A DNA stretch of 56,757 nucleotides from an uncultured Clostridium sp. (GTDB lineage Bacteria > Bacillota > Clostridia > TANB77 > CAG-508), in NCBI GenBank assembly GCA_946495655.1, contig CAMMDS010000007.1, forward strand, positions 1-56,757. Reading direction: 5' to 3'. The translations under genes were made by a program, and so were the position numbers. Of the stretch, positions 18,262 through 27,960 are shown piece by piece. Position 1 is the stretch's first letter, and every line of letters starts with the position of its first letter. The notes beneath the pieces were generated by a model, which did no database searches, was not told the origin of the DNA, and saw only the letters and a list, made by a program, of their open reading frames with translations.

Positions 18262-20246
18262 ATGGTAAACATATTATTAATGGTAATAGTTGTTTTGGTT
18301 GCAGGCGCATTACTATATAATTTTATAAAAAAGAGAAAAAATGAAGAAAAAGAAGACGTTTTAGAGGTTGATGATAAAACATATACTCTAGATAAAATGA
18401 TTGAATTCGTGAAAAAAAGATTAGATGAAATCACTAAAATTAACCTTTATGATATTGGTCTTTCTGAGGAAGAATTAAAGAGAAGAAAGAATAAAAAATA
18501 TGAATTAAAAAGAGCTTTAAAAGGTTGTACATATGGAGATGTAAATGATAAAAAATATGTTAAAGAATTAATATATGATTTATTATATAAAGAATATGGT
18601 GTAAATGAAACAAATGTATCAAAAGCAATACCATTTGATGTTCCATCACTTTTAACAGCCCAAGACAAATTTGATATTATATTATATATGTATAAACAAG
18701 AATTTGGATATGAAGCTTTAACAGAGATAATAAGAAAATACAATTTAGATCAACTAAAATATGTGGAAGGCGATGCAAAACCATCTTATGTTATAACAGA
18801 AGATGAAATTAATGACATTTATGAAAAAGAAAATTTTGTATTATCATTAGAAGATAAAATAAATGTAGTTGTACAAAGAATATACCAAAAATACAAAGGA
18901 TATAGTAGTATTGATGAAATAAGAGATATGAATATAGATGGTATTTCTGGTGGTGTATCTGGACTTCCAGAATCATTCTTAAGCCAAGTTGCACAAACAG
19001 ATAGCGATTATTTAAGTCAAATTGCTGAACATAAAGTACCACGTGCTTGTGATAGTATTTGGATTATGTTTGCTGGTAAGTCTATAAGATTGGCATTTTT
19101 ATCATTTGGTTCAGAAGCAGAATTAAAAAGAGTATGTCAAAATATATATAAGTATAACAATCCAGGACAATTGTCTGATACAAACGGTTATAAAATAAAT
19201 GAAATGAAAGATGGTTCTCGTGTTGTTGTTGTAAGACCAAGCATGTCAGAAACATGGGCATTTTTTGTAAGAAAATTCGACGTTAAACGTGCAACACTAG
19301 AGCAAATAGTCCGTTTCCCAGGAAAAGAAGAAACTATAGATTTATTGAAGTTCTTAGTAAAAGGAGCAAGAATTATATCATTAACTGGTGAGCAAGGTTG
19401 CCGGAAAAACAACAATGCTTATGGCTATGATAGAAAATATATACGAAACAATGAACCTTCGTATTACAGAAACTGCTTTTGAGCTTCACTTAAGAAAAAT
19501 ATATCCAACAAGAAATATATTATCAATGCGTGAAACAGAAACAGTTTCTGGACAGGAATGTTTGGATGTTCAAAAGAAAACTGATGGTTCTGTTAATATA
19601 ATCCGGAGAGGTTGCAACAGATCCCGTTGCATCTTGGATGATTCAATCTGCACAGGTTGCATCTAAATTTACATTATTTACTCACCACGCAAAAACATTT
19701 CCAGACTTAGTAACTGCACTTCGTAACTCAATGTTAAGAGCAGGAGTGTTCAGAAATGAAAGAACAGCAGAAGAGCAAGTTGTACAAGTTTTAAATTTTG
19801 ATATTCATTTAGTAAAAGACTTTAGAGGTAGAAGATATATTGAAAGAGTAACAGAATGTATACCAGTTGAGGAAAAAAATGAATATACATATGATCATAG
19901 AAAAGAAAAAACATTAGAAGGCAAATTTGATAAATTTATGGATAATGCAACAATATATTTTTCAAAAAGTACAAATAAAGAATTATACAAATATGTAAAC
20001 ATATTAGAATATCATGATGGAAAATATGTTTTAACAAATCCAATCTCAGAGCACAACATACGTGAAATGAGAAACAATATGGATGATAGTGATGTTGTGG
20101 AATTTGATAAATTCCTAGATAGAAACTGGGGAATAAAAATGAAATCATATGATGATACAGAAGATATAGCAGACAGTGGAATAATAGAAAGTGTAACAGA
20201 AAAAAAGACAACAAGAAGAGGAAGGAAACCTAAAGCAGAAATATAA
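18262..20246 (+). CDS. cpaF: CpaF/TadA pilus ATPase, two +1 recoding sites
   Basis: The secretion ATPase that powers pilus assembly. Three reading-frame segments (18262-19482, then to 19666, then to 20246) together encode one 660-residue protein if the C of CGG is skipped at 19402 and again at 19604. Site 1 (TGC CGG AAA) falls inside Walker A: skipping C gives TGC GGA AAA ACA ACA, that is GEQGCGKTT, whereas without the shift the P-loop is destroyed and a stop comes 26 codons later. Site 2 (ATC CGG AGA) restores IIGEVATDPVASW, the Walker B region of this family. Residues 1-25 are a membrane helix. AAAGGAG precedes ATG. Two identical lesions in one otherwise well-conserved gene argue for recoding, not decay. 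Confidence 0.88.
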
Positions 20247-20272
20247 TGGCAAGGAGGTGCAAACATTTATAA

Positions 20273-22360
20273 ATGTCTAGTGATTTATTAATATATTTAT
20301 TAATTGGTATATCAGTTCTCTTTGCTATTGTAGTAATAGCATACGTAATACTTAGAAAAAAGATGCAATCTTCTGGTATAAGAGAGATACAAAAACTAAG
20401 AGCTGGAACCGAAGAAAAGAAATTTTCTAAAGAAATACTTTACCAAAAATTATATGTTAAATACTTAAAAATACCTTTTATAAAAAGATATTTATTAAAA
20501 ATAAGAAGAAGACTTGAAATAATAAATATAGATGATGAGTATTTAACAAGAAGACAAACATCTGCAATATTGACACGTGCAATTATAATTATAATTCCAT
20601 TAACTATAATTATAATTATGCTAACAAATCAAAATGTTTTATTAATGGCATTTTTATTGATATTTGAAGTTTTTTTAGCAGATACGTTAATTAATGGAAT
20701 GGTTGACAAAATTGATAATAAATTGTTAAAAGAGCAAATAAATTTCTTCTCAGAAATTAGACATGCATATCATGAGTATAACATGGTAGAAGAAGCTATA
20801 TACCAAGTAGCACAAGATGATGAACAAGTAGAAATGTCTAGGCAGGCAGAGAAAATATACGAAGTTCTTATTTCTGATGATCCAGAAGGAGAATTAGAAA
20901 AATACTATGATATAGCACCAAATGCATATTTAAAAGAATTTGCAGGAATTTCTTATCTGACAAAAGAATTTGGAGATAGAAAAGTAAATGGTGCATCATT
21001 ATACTTAAAAAATTTAAATAATATTACACAAGAAATGCAGCTTGAAATATTGAAAAGAGATAAATTAGATTATGTTTTTCAAAGCTTATCACTTATCTCT
21101 ATAGTACCAATTTTATTTATGGAACCAATTAAAAATTGGGCAGTTTCAATGTTCAGCTTTACAGCATCATTCTATGAAGGCAGAGCTGGAATGATAATGC
21201 AAATACTAATATTAGTTTTAACTTTTATTTGTTATTTGCTTACAAGAAAATTAAAAGATAATGGTTCTGTGAACATGAATACAAAAAACACAGAAAACCC
21301 ATGGCAAGCAAAATTATACAAAAATCCATTAATTAAGAAATTTGTAGATTTATTTATTCCAAAAGAAGGAACAAAAGAATATAGAAAATTACAAAAAGAT
21401 ATGAAAGATGCAGCTTCAAAAGACAAAATTGAATGGATTTATATAAATAGATTATTGCTGGCTGTAGTTACTTTTGTAATTTCTGTAATCGTAATAATGT
21501 ATTTACATCATATAGTAATACAAAATGTATATACAGATCCTACTACGACTTATGACATTATAGGTGGAATAAGTGATAGAGATATGAAAACCGCTATGGA
21601 ATTAACTGAATCGGATAATGAATACATTATACATTTTAGAGGAGATACTTCAGTTACGGTAGATGATATTATAACTGTAATGGAGAGAGGCAGAGTAAAC
21701 GATGATTACGTGGATAGTAGCAGCGAAGAAATTCAAGTGGCTGCTGAAAGAGTATTAGGTAAGATACAATTAGTTAATAGTGAAAATATGCAATGGTTTG
21801 AAATTCTATTAGCAATGGTATTTGCTGTAATTGCATATAATGTTCCAATTTGGATGTTAAAATTCCAAGCAAAAATGAGACAATTGGAAATGGAAGATGA
21901 AGTTATGCAATTCCAAACAATTATTTTAATGCTAATGAGAATTGAGAGAGTAAATGTTGAAATCATACTTGAGTGGCTTGAAAGATATGCTAATATTTTC
22001 AAAGAGCCAATAAGTAAATGTGTTAACAATTACGAAAGTGGACCTTGGGAAGCTTTGGAACAATTAAAAGAAGATGTTTCATATCCACAATTTATACGTA
22101 TAGTGGAAAGCTTACAAGCAGCTGTTGAAAAAATACCAATTGCAGATGCATTTGATGAATTAGATACAGAAAGAGACTATTATCAAGCTCGTAGAAAAGA
22201 ATCAAATGAAAGATTAATTTCTAGAAAAGGTATGATAGGAAGAGCTATAGGATTTGCACCTATGATAGTAATATTTGTTGGATATTTAATTATTCCATTA
22301 GTATTTATAGGTTTAACAAGTATGAATTCTTCAATGAATTCAATGCAAACATCATACTAA
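20273..22360 (+). CDS. TadB/TadC-like pilus membrane platform protein
   Basis: A 695-residue multi-pass membrane protein, about twice the size of one T2SSF-type TadB or TadC protein. A membrane helix starts at residue 5, a pair lies near 100-140, another set near 260-320, then at 395-415, 510-530 and 660-685. Two cytoplasmic helical domains (about 145-255 and 540-650, the latter with AFDELDTERDYYQ) look like duplicated T2SSF units, so it probably replaces TadB plus TadC. AAGGAGGTG lies 13 bases before ATG. It follows cpaF directly, as expected for the motor-platform pair. Confidence 0.7.
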   Translation: MSSDLLIYLLIGISVLFAIVVIAYVILRKKMQSSGIREIQKLRAGTEEKKFSKEILYQKLYVKYLKIPFIKRYLLKIRRRLEIINIDDEYLTRRQTSAILTRAIIIIIPLTIIIIMLTNQNVLLMAFLLIFEVFLADTLINGMVDKIDNKLLKEQINFFSEIRHAYHEYNMVEEAIYQVAQDDEQVEMSRQAEKIYEVLISDDPEGELEKYYDIAPNAYLKEFAGISYLTKEFGDRKVNGASLYLKNLNNITQEMQLEILKRDKLDYVFQSLSLISIVPILFMEPIKNWAVSMFSFTASFYEGRAGMIMQILILVLTFICYLLTRKLKDNGSVNMNTKNTENPWQAKLYKNPLIKKFVDLFIPKEGTKEYRKLQKDMKDAASKDKIEWIYINRLLLAVVTFVISVIVIMYLHHIVIQNVYTDPTTTYDIIGGISDRDMKTAMELTESDNEYIIHFRGDTSVTVDDIITVMERGRVNDDYVDSSSEEIQVAAERVLGKIQLVNSENMQWFEILLAMVFAVIAYNVPIWMLKFQAKMRQLEMEDEVMQFQTIILMLMRIERVNVEIILEWLERYANIFKEPISKCVNNYESGPWEALEQLKEDVSYPQFIRIVESLQAAVEKIPIADAFDELDTERDYYQARRKESNERLISRKGMIGRAIGFAPMIVIFVGYLIIPLVFIGLTSMNSSMNSMQTSY

Positions 22361-22415
22361 TATGTTTATGGGTATCATATAAACCCAAATAGTTTGAATT
22401 AAGGATAATTAGATT

Positions 22416-23102
22416 ATGGAAAATGCGTCAAAAGCGCTAATTATGGCAGGTTCAATATTAATTGCTATTCTAGTCATAGGATTACTTGTTTTTGGATACA
22501 GCCAATTATCAGAAACAGAACAGATAAGAAGCGATGCAGATGCAACTGATAAGCTAGCTGATTATATGAGGCAATTTGAACAGTTTAATAGAACTTTATA
22601 TGGAAGTGAATTGTTATCATTAGCTAATTTGCAAGAAGACTATAATACATCTGAAACAAGAGAAGACTTAGGATATGACAGAATAGAGATAACAGTTTAT
22701 ACAAAAGGAATTGTTAATTCTCAATACTTTACACAAGGCAATCATACATTAGAGTCTATTGCTGAAGATCAAAAAAATATTGAAAGTGCAATAGGAAATT
22801 ATGAAAAAACAAATAGAACTTATAAAAATAGAAGTGTAAAATACTATTCACAAAAAACTTATAGAGAAATAGCGATAGATTTTGGAATGGATCCGCCTAG
22901 TAATATGTTAGATTATGATATTCAAGCAAATTATTTGTTAAAAAATTCTACCACATCGAAATTACTTAGTGAAATTCAACAATATACTAATTTGACTACG
23001 ATATATAATGAATTTAGAACAGGAAAAAGATTTAGATGTACAGAAATAGAATATAATAATCAAAATGGAAGAATTAATTTAATGCATTACGAAGAAATAT
23101 AA
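22416..23102 (+). CDS. Pilin-like protein, MENASKAL family (228 aa)
   Basis: Opens MENASKALIMAGSILIAILV: a very short N-terminal segment followed at once by one hydrophobic helix (residues 9-29), the shape of Flp/type IV-like pilins. The remaining 200 residues are soluble, Asn/Tyr/Thr-rich and presumed extracellular. The same start recurs in the proteins at 23120 and 24187, and in a variant at 24649. Two cysteines are absent or unpaired apart from one near the C-terminus. It probably forms a minor pilin or pseudopilin. Ribosome site AAGGAT is modest. Confidence 0.65.
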   Translation: MENASKALIMAGSILIAILVIGLLVFGYSQLSETEQIRSDADATDKLADYMRQFEQFNRTLYGSELLSLANLQEDYNTSETREDLGYDRIEITVYTKGIVNSQYFTQGNHTLESIAEDQKNIESAIGNYEKTNRTYKNRSVKYYSQKTYREIAIDFGMDPPSNMLDYDIQANYLLKNSTTSKLLSEIQQYTNLTTIYNEFRTGKRFRCTEIEYNNQNGRINLMHYEEI

Positions 23103-23119
23103 AATGTTAGGAGGATATT

Positions 23120-23641
23120 ATGGAAAATGCATCAAAGGCTTTAATTATGGCAGCAGAAGTATTAATAGGAATAATGATAATTTCTATTGGCGTATATCTT
23201 TTTAACACACTAGGAGCATATAGTGCTGAAACTACAGCAACAATGGAAGATACACAAATAACTCAATTTAATGAACAATTTTTAAGATTTTCAGGTAATT
23301 CAGGAAACACAACAGAACCAATTAGATGCACTATACATGATATAGTAGGAGTGGCTAATTTAGCAAATAAAATTAATTCAGATAATGGCTTTACGGAAGA
23401 AGAAGATGCATCAGATTCATCTTACTATATTCAAATAGATTTACAAATAGGGGCAAGAACATATAAGCATATAGAGAATCTTGGAGAAAGTGAATTGATA
23501 AATCTTGTAAAACAAAATGACATAGTATACGGAAGTGGAGATACAGGACAAACTGCCCAAACAAAATATTTTAATTGTAAAGAAGCAAACATTGGTGAAT
23601 ATACCAAATTAGTGAATTACATGAAATTTGTAGAAATTTAG
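23120..23641 (+). CDS. Pilin-like protein, MENASKAL family (173 aa)
   Basis: Starts MENASKALIMAAEVLIGIMI, nearly identical over the first 12 residues to its neighbours, with the helix ending near residue 30. The exported part includes two Cys (IRCTIHDIVGVANLANKIN and FNCKEAN), conserved in position with the 24187 product (KTMCNTIV). AGGAGG precedes ATG. Likely a minor pilin. Confidence 0.65.
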   Translation: MENASKALIMAAEVLIGIMIISIGVYLFNTLGAYSAETTATMEDTQITQFNEQFLRFSGNSGNTTEPIRCTIHDIVGVANLANKINSDNGFTEEEDASDSSYYIQIDLQIGARTYKHIENLGESELINLVKQNDIVYGSGDTGQTAQTKYFNCKEANIGEYTKLVNYMKFVEI

Positions 23642-23685
23642 CAAAAACTATTGCATGAAAATGCTAAAAATATTATAATGAAAGT

Positions 23686-24132
23686 ATGAGTATGAGGAAT
23701 AAAATTTTACTAATAGTTATTATATTTATAATTGTGTTATCATTAGCTATATATTTAGTATATAATTATAGAACAAGTCATATGGAAACACAGAAAATAA
23801 ATAATGAATATAAATCATATTATAATCTTCAAATGCTTGGAACAGAACTTGTAAGCATTATAAATAGAACAGAAGATATTAATGAGAAATATGGTGTCCA
23901 AAAAGATGAAAATGGTTTATATATAGAAAATGATAATAACTCAATTAAAATATATATTAATTTTATATACAAAGATGATTATACAACACTAGAAGCAGAA
24001 AAAATTGCAAACGATGGTGTTGAGAATTTTATAAAAACATATAGTACAGCAAGTTTTAAATGTACAGATATAAGTTATCATGATAAAACAAATAATGTTA
24101 AATCATTAACTTTTACAGAAACAAATGATTAG
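23686..24132 (+). CDS. Small membrane-anchored pilus-locus protein
   Basis: A 148-residue protein with an N-terminal membrane helix (residues 5-27, after MSMRNK) and a soluble extracellular part. It lacks the MENASKAL start but has the same layout and the same C-terminal pattern (FKCTDISYHD, compare FRCTEIEYNN at the end of the 22416 product), so it is probably a diverged relative. The ribosome site is weak (AATGAAAG). Confidence 0.55.
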   Translation: MSMRNKILLIVIIFIIVLSLAIYLVYNYRTSHMETQKINNEYKSYYNLQMLGTELVSIINRTEDINEKYGVQKDENGLYIENDNNSIKIYINFIYKDDYTTLEAEKIANDGVENFIKTYSTASFKCTDISYHDKTNNVKSLTFTETND

Positions 24133-24186
24133 ATTTTAATATTAAAAAACATATAAATAATTAATTTATTTAAGGAGGAAATTTTT

Positions 24187-24627
24187 ATGGAGAACGCTTC
24201 AAAAGCTTTAATCATCGCAGGTGCTATATTACTTGCAATAGCAATTATAGGAGTAGGAATGTTAGTTTTTAGTAATGCTAGGGATGCTATATCTGATACT
24301 GGTATGACTAAAGAACAAGTAGCAGTGTACAATTCAACATTCACAAATTACCAAGGTACTCAAAGAGGATCTAATGTAAAAACTATGTGCAATACAATAG
24401 TAACTCATAATTTAACTGCAACAGATGATTCAGAAAAAGTACAAGTATTATATGGACAAGCAACTAAAGATGTTGATGCTAGTGATGTAGTAGAATCTAA
24501 TACTACAACATCTCATATAAATGATATTAGAGATAAAAGTATTCAATCAGGTGTTTCATATACAATAACATTTGGATATGATAGTACATCTGCAAAAATT
24601 ACTACAGTTTATATTAATGAAATCTAA
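24187..24627 (+). CDS. Probable major pilin, MENASKAL family (146 aa)
   Basis: The smallest member of the set, starting MENASKALIIAGAILLAIAI, with helix residues 8-30 and a Thr/Ser/Asp-rich exported part. It has the best ribosome site of the group (TAAGGAGGAAATTTTT before ATG) and its own 54-base upstream gap, both of which fit high expression as the main subunit. The prepilin peptidase encoded at 51220 is the likely processing enzyme. No classic G-x-x-x-x-E cleavage site is visible; cleavage next to Ala or Ser in the MENASKAL segment is possible. Confidence 0.65.
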   Translation: MENASKALIIAGAILLAIAIIGVGMLVFSNARDAISDTGMTKEQVAVYNSTFTNYQGTQRGSNVKTMCNTIVTHNLTATDDSEKVQVLYGQATKDVDASDVVESNTTTSHINDIRDKSIQSGVSYTITFGYDSTSAKITTVYINEI

Positions 24628-24648
24628 AGAAATTAAGGAAATTTAATT

Positions 24649-25347
24649 ATGGAAAATGCAGTTGATGCTTTGAAAATCGCATTTGCAGTTTTTGTATTTA
24701 CTATGGCAATATCTGTTTCTATATATATGTTTACAATAGTAGGAGAAACTTCAGATATTGTACTACAAAGTTCAGATGTTACAGAGTTTATGGAATATAC
24801 AGAAATAAGTGATATGATAGGTGATGATAGAATTGTAGGTTTAGAAACTATCATCCCAACCCTTTATAAATATTATAAAGAAAATTATACAGTAATATTT
24901 ATGAACTCTAATGGTACACCTTTAGAATTATATGAAACACAAACTAATCCGAATTTATGGAGTAGTAATTATAATAATAAATATTATAGTAATAATGAAG
25001 ATACAAGAATATGTTCATTTGATGTGGATGAAGAAACTAGTAGGCGTGAACCATGGACAGGTAGTACAGATTATTATAAACAAAATTTAGATATGTTTTT
25101 ATCTGGAGGAACATTTATTTCTCCAAGTGGAAATGGAATGGATTATAACTATTCAAGTAGAGCTATCAATGGATGGGGAAATAATAGTTTTATAGAACAA
25201 TATAAGGATAAAAGATTTAGAGAAACTTTAGGAGAATACACATATAATGATGTAACTTCTGGAGTGGGTAATAGTGGATCTTCATCTGGAGTAACAAATG
25301 TAAAAGAAAGAAAGAAAAGAGTAATTATATATACTTTAATAAATTAA
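24649..25347 (+). CDS. Pilin-like protein, diverged (232 aa)
   Basis: Starts MENAVDALKIAFAVFVFTMA, a variant of the family start, with the hydrophobic helix at residues 9-32. The exported part is Asn/Tyr/Ser-rich and ends in a basic patch (KERKKRVIIYTLIN). AAGGAAATTTAATT precedes ATG. It probably belongs to the pilus as a minor or tip component. Confidence 0.6.
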   Translation: MENAVDALKIAFAVFVFTMAISVSIYMFTIVGETSDIVLQSSDVTEFMEYTEISDMIGDDRIVGLETIIPTLYKYYKENYTVIFMNSNGTPLELYETQTNPNLWSSNYNNKYYSNNEDTRICSFDVDEETSRREPWTGSTDYYKQNLDMFLSGGTFISPSGNGMDYNYSSRAINGWGNNSFIEQYKDKRFRETLGEYTYNDVTSGVGNSGSSSGVTNVKERKKRVIIYTLIN

Positions 25348-25407
25348 AATAAACAAATATAATTGTTTTCGATAAAGCTTATATAATAAGAAAGGAAGGT
25401 ATAAAAA

Positions 25408-25941
25408 ATGGGAGATAGTTTAATAACAGTTGTAGCAATATTTTTAGCAGCAATTTTAATGTTTATTTTCCCTCTAATGTCTCTTGCTGAAAGAACTGAT
25501 GATATTTCTCAACTTGCAGTACAAACAGCTACAACAGAGTTTGTAGATAATGTTAGAACTACAGGAGTTATGACATTAGACGACTATGATGCTTATTTAA
25601 ATGAAATATCTTCAACAGGTAATTCTTTTGATATTGAAGTATTAATACAACAATTAGATGAAAATCCAGGTGTAAAAGTAACCCAAGCGGAATCTACTAA
25701 AATTGGAGAAAACTTGTATTATAATATGTATACAACACAAGTGGAACAGCAATTAGATTCTACTGGAAGAATAGTTTTAAAAGAAGGAGATATTATAACT
25801 GTTACAGCTAGAAATACTAATCAAACAATATCTCAGATGCTAAGAAACTTTTTCTATATGATTTCTGGAAACGATTCTTATCAGATAGAAGGCCAACATA
25901 CAGGAGTAGTATCTGTTAATGGTAGTACAAGTGAAAGATAA
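25408..25941 (+). CDS. Pilus-locus membrane protein (177 aa)
   Basis: Residues 4-26 form a membrane helix; a conserved-looking ectodomain follows, starting SLAERTDDISQLAVQTATTEFVDNVR. The small acidic ectodomain includes EGDIITVTARN near residue 130. AAGGAAGG precedes ATG. No named family is recognised; the position suggests a pilus assembly or pseudopilin role. Confidence 0.6.
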   Translation: MGDSLITVVAIFLAAILMFIFPLMSLAERTDDISQLAVQTATTEFVDNVRTTGVMTLDDYDAYLNEISSTGNSFDIEVLIQQLDENPGVKVTQAESTKIGENLYYNMYTTQVEQQLDSTGRIVLKEGDIITVTARNTNQTISQMLRNFFYMISGNDSYQIEGQHTGVVSVNGSTSER

Positions 25942-26058
25942 CTTTTTATTGTTGAGCAGATATTAAAGTCTGTCTCTACAATGACATATATGTAGGGGTG
26001 GAGTTTTATCAAATTCTACTTCTATTTTTTATCTAAGGAAGAAAGGTAATATTATATT

Positions 26059-27859
26059 ATGAAATTACAACATTTAGCTATTATATTTGTAATAATAATT
26101 GTACCTATATCTATAGTCATGAGTTCATATATCAATGGTCAAATAGATGCTATAAAATTACAAACAGCTTATGATACAAGTTTGATTAGTGCAACATATG
26201 ATGCGGTTACAGCATTTCAAATAAATACAACAAATAATAAATATTCAAGTATAAGTGATTCTAAAATAAGGGATATTGAAGCTGCAATAAATACGTTCTA
26301 TAATTCTCTGAATACATCTATGAGAGATTATGCTTTAGCTGCAACAGATTTAGAAGGGTATATACCAGCAATTCTGTTTACTTTATATGATGGTTATTAT
26401 ATCTATACATCTTATGATAATGTTTATAGCGCATCAGGAGAAGGAGAAGATGAAAAAGTTTCAATTGATTTGAATGGAAACAATTATCAAAATGGATTAA
26501 AACCATATATCTATTATTCAGCTGAATATAAATTACAAAATGGAAATATAATTGTTGTTAATTATACCCTGGATAATGAAATAACAGTATATGGTGATTT
26601 TGGAGGAACACAAGGGTATGTTACTAAATCAGGTTATTTAATAAATCCAGATTTAGTTAGTAATATTGATACAAATGCTAAAACTTTAACATATGATGGA
26701 GTAAGAATAGAACCAGAAATATTAACAGAGCACTTAGTAACAATAGATAATCAGGAAACAGGAGCAACTGGTGAAGGAGATTATAGATATATATTCTATA
26801 ATAATGATAAAATATATCAAGATCATGATAGTAATGGAAATTTATTATATAATGAAGATGGAACTCCTAGAATTTTTTGGTATCAGAATTATATGAAAAC
26901 ATATGTCAATGATCAAGCTATTAGAGAATATGCAAGAGATTGTAATATGATGAGTACAAGTGCATTTGATTATTATTATGAAGCAAGAGAATTTAGCATT
27001 TGGGCAAGAGAAAATTTAGGAAGTATTACACAAGCAAATACTATAATGGTTGAAGATGGAGTAACAACAGTTGGAAATAATCAAAATTATTTATCAGAAA
27101 ATACTGGAAATGAACCAATATTTTATGCAGATAAAGATAATGATCCAATGTTATCTAGCTCAACTTTTAATAATCATAGATTAGCAGTAATTAGAAAATC
27201 TATAGAAACAAGTTTGAATACAGTAATATCTAATTATAGATCTACAACTCTTTATGATTATGCAATGCCTGTTATGACATATGATGATTGGTACAAAATT
27301 TTAAATAATGTTTCAATGGTTACTTTCATGCAAGGAATGTCAATTGGGTACAAATATTATAATAATTATGCAGTTATAACTAACAATATAAATAAAGAAG
27401 TAGTAAAAACAGAAAATATTTATATTATTGCTAAAGAAAATGGAACAAACAATAGAGAATATCATCAACCAGGATGTAAAGAATTATTAGAAGGATTATC
27501 AAGTGGAAGATTATCAATTATTGGTGCATATCCAACTGCAAGTTTTCAAAGGCAGACAGTAAAGATTAATGAAGAAAATGAAGAATATTTTTATATGCAA
27601 GCTGTACGGTGGAGATATTCTTACAGGATGCTATAATTGTATAGTAAATGCTACAGGAAACTATAACACGGATGATATAATTGCAGGAAATGATCTCATT
27701 GATTTTCCTAATAGAATTGAAAATGGGGGAAGTGGAACTGTATCATTTAGAAGTAATAATTCTGCTTATCAAAATTTAAGAAAATATTATTTAAATGCAC
27801 TTGCTAGAGAAAGATATGATTTATATAAATCTAATTTTGATTTATCAGATTTAGAATAA
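26059..27859 (+). CDS. Large membrane-anchored pilus-locus protein with +1 recoding site
   Basis: One N-terminal membrane helix (residues 5-24) is followed by a large Tyr/Asn-rich ectodomain. In frame, the ORF stops at 27636, nine codons after CGG at 27607. Skipping the C (GTA CGG TGG to GTA GGT GGA) gives QAVGGDILTGCYNCIVN and continues to 27859, for 599 residues. The downstream part has no ribosome site or credible start of its own, and it shares composition (Asn, Tyr, Asp) with the upstream part. A cysteine near residue 472 (HQPGC) could pair with GCYNC after the shift. Function unknown; context suggests a tip or adhesin-like component. Confidence 0.7.
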
Positions 27860-27960
27860 TATAATAAGTTTTGAATGTAAAAAAATTACAAAATTAAATA
27901 TTAAAAACAGTTTAAAATTTAAAAGCATGGTTATCCTATAATTAAGAAAGAAGGATAGCC

